Assembly: GCA_041745535.1 (NCBI GenBank)
Contig: JBGTIS010000316.1
Coordinates: 1 to 6,454, forward strand
Source of the DNA: JBGTIS01 sp041745535
Lineage (GTDB): Bacteria > Bacteroidota > Bacteroidia > Cytophagales > Cyclobacteriaceae
DNA: 6,454 bases
Direction: 5' to 3'
Made by a program: the position numbers and the translations under genes. Under the pieces are notes generated by a model. That model was given only the letters and a program-made list of their open reading frames with translations. It had not been told where the DNA came from and did no database searches. The stretch's first letter is position 1. Every line of letters begins with the position of its first letter. Below, piece by piece: positions 5,842 through 6,454 of this stretch.

Positions 5842-6454
5842 TTACTTTTGGAATTTTTTTTCTATCCAAGCGGAAAGTACAAGAAATGACCATAGTTGCG
5901 GACCATAATCGGCGTTTTTACTTCTATGTTTGGCCAACATTTGCTTTATGGATACAAAATCTACATACCTGTAAACTAATGCGTTTTCATCTTCATAAAA
6001 GCGTTTCACTTTTTCATAGGAAATTCCTTGTAACCAGGCACCAAAGGGCAAGCCGAAACCTTCTTTTTCGCGAGTTACATACCGGGCGCCTCCCAGGTTT
6101 TTTAATAACTTTTTTAGAAGCCATTTTCTACCCCCTGCCAACCTGTATGTAGCGGGTAATTGGGCGGTATAATTCACTAACTGCTGGCTCAGATAGGGCA
6201 TGCGCATTTCCAGACTTCGAGCCATACTCATGCGGTCATTTAAGGCCAATACATCGGAAACCAGGTAATGCGACTGATCGTGCCTTAACGCAAATGACAT
6301 ATATTTTTCGATATCAATGTTTTTTTGATCAAGCATCTTCTTATCGGCTTTTCTTCTCGGAGCAAGGTGATCGAATTCCCTAAAAGTGATAAAATTTATA
6401 AAAGTTTCTACCGGATCAGGCGAAATATCTCCGCTGAGCTTTTTAAGAAGCCTA
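5842..6454 (-). CDS. AsnB-type asparagine synthetase/amidotransferase, C-terminal part
   Basis: The frame is open from the right edge to a TAA at 5842-5844, so 203 C-terminal residues are visible and the N-terminal glutaminase domain lies outside. An internal ATG at 6334-6336 is not the true start because homologous-looking sequence continues upstream of it. Visible marks of the synthetase (ATP-pyrophosphatase) domain are DRMSMARSLEMRMPYL (73-88 of the visible part), the TREKEGFGLP loop (127-136) with the lysine K130 that matches a catalytically important lysine in AsnB, and W140 in GAWL. The residue two before DRMSMA is Leu (LND), where many AsnB proteins have Lys (KVD); the position varies in polysaccharide-linked members. 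Classical AsnB makes asparagine from aspartate, glutamine and ATP; relatives such as WbpS amidate sugar acids in O-antigen clusters. The glycosyltransferase next door favours a surface-polysaccharide role, but this is inference. Confidence 0.9.
   Translation of the reverse strand, partial: RLLKKLSGDISPDPVETFINFITFREFDHLAPRRKADKKMLDQKNIDIEKYMSFALRHDQSHYLVSDVLALNDRMSMARSLEMRMPYLSQQLVNYTAQLPATYRLAGGRKWLLKKLLKNLGGARYVTREKEGFGLPFGAWLQGISYEKVKRFYEDENALVYRYVDFVSIKQMLAKHRSKNADYGPQLWSFLVLSAWIEKKFQK

Noticed and set aside
5757..6152. 131-codon rightward open frame, with a TACTTTTG match to TAnnTTTG at 5843-5850
   Set aside because: Most of it is antisense to the AsnB-like gene, the protein has no recognisable pattern, and the -7-like match falls inside the frame and at the end of a real gene with no TTG at the right spacing.
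1..6454. Mobile elements, CRISPR arrays, RNA genes or a defence system
   Set aside because: No direct-repeat array, transposase, integrase, tRNA-like cloverleaf, rRNA segment or defence-type domain was found by reading both strands; all large frames are explained by housekeeping or envelope genes.

Overview
The window looks like ordinary chromosome of a gliding-type member of the Bacteroidota, probably Cytophagales or a relative. The main evidence is a recognisable GldB gliding-motility lipoprotein gene, a small outer-membrane beta-barrel protein of a Bacteroidota style, AT-rich intergenic DNA, and TAnnTTTG -7 promoter motifs (the Bacteroidota primary sigma factor type) upstream of several genes. 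The genus cannot be fixed from this sequence.

Layout from left to right: (1) 1-135 is the last 44 codons of a rightward gene, perhaps PepSY-like, followed by a strong hairpin terminator at 164-199. The U-tract of that terminator runs into the stop codon of the convergent neighbour. (2) 198-2585, leftward, holds pgk (phosphoglycerate kinase) and then, 36 bp downstream, a class I/II PLP aminotransferase related to the LL-diaminopimelate aminotransferase group. Both are probably read from a well-formed promoter at 2657-2687. (3) 2769-3395, leftward, encodes a secreted outer-membrane beta-barrel protein. It is divergent from gldB (3435-4421, rightward), and the 39-bp gap between them holds a TAnnTTTG motif and a 10-bp palindrome. 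(4) 4396-5610, leftward, encodes a GT4-family glycosyltransferase whose 3' end overlaps that of gldB by 26 bp. (5) 5842 to the right edge, leftward, encodes the C-terminal part of an AsnB-type asparagine synthetase or amidotransferase.

Functionally, pgk and the aminotransferase are central metabolism (lower glycolysis and amino-acid or cell-wall precursor supply). The beta-barrel protein and GldB belong to the envelope, GldB being part of the gliding machinery linked to type IX secretion. The glycosyltransferase and AsnB-like enzyme look like the edge of a surface-polysaccharide locus that continues to the right. I see no tRNA, rRNA, CRISPR array, insertion sequence, phage gene or clearly new system. 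The points worth a second look are modest: the OMP/gldB divergent pair, gldB without an adjacent gldC, tightly packed convergent 3' ends, and small inverted repeats near promoters. No gene-free stretch exceeds 300 bp; the largest is 231 bp (5611-5841).
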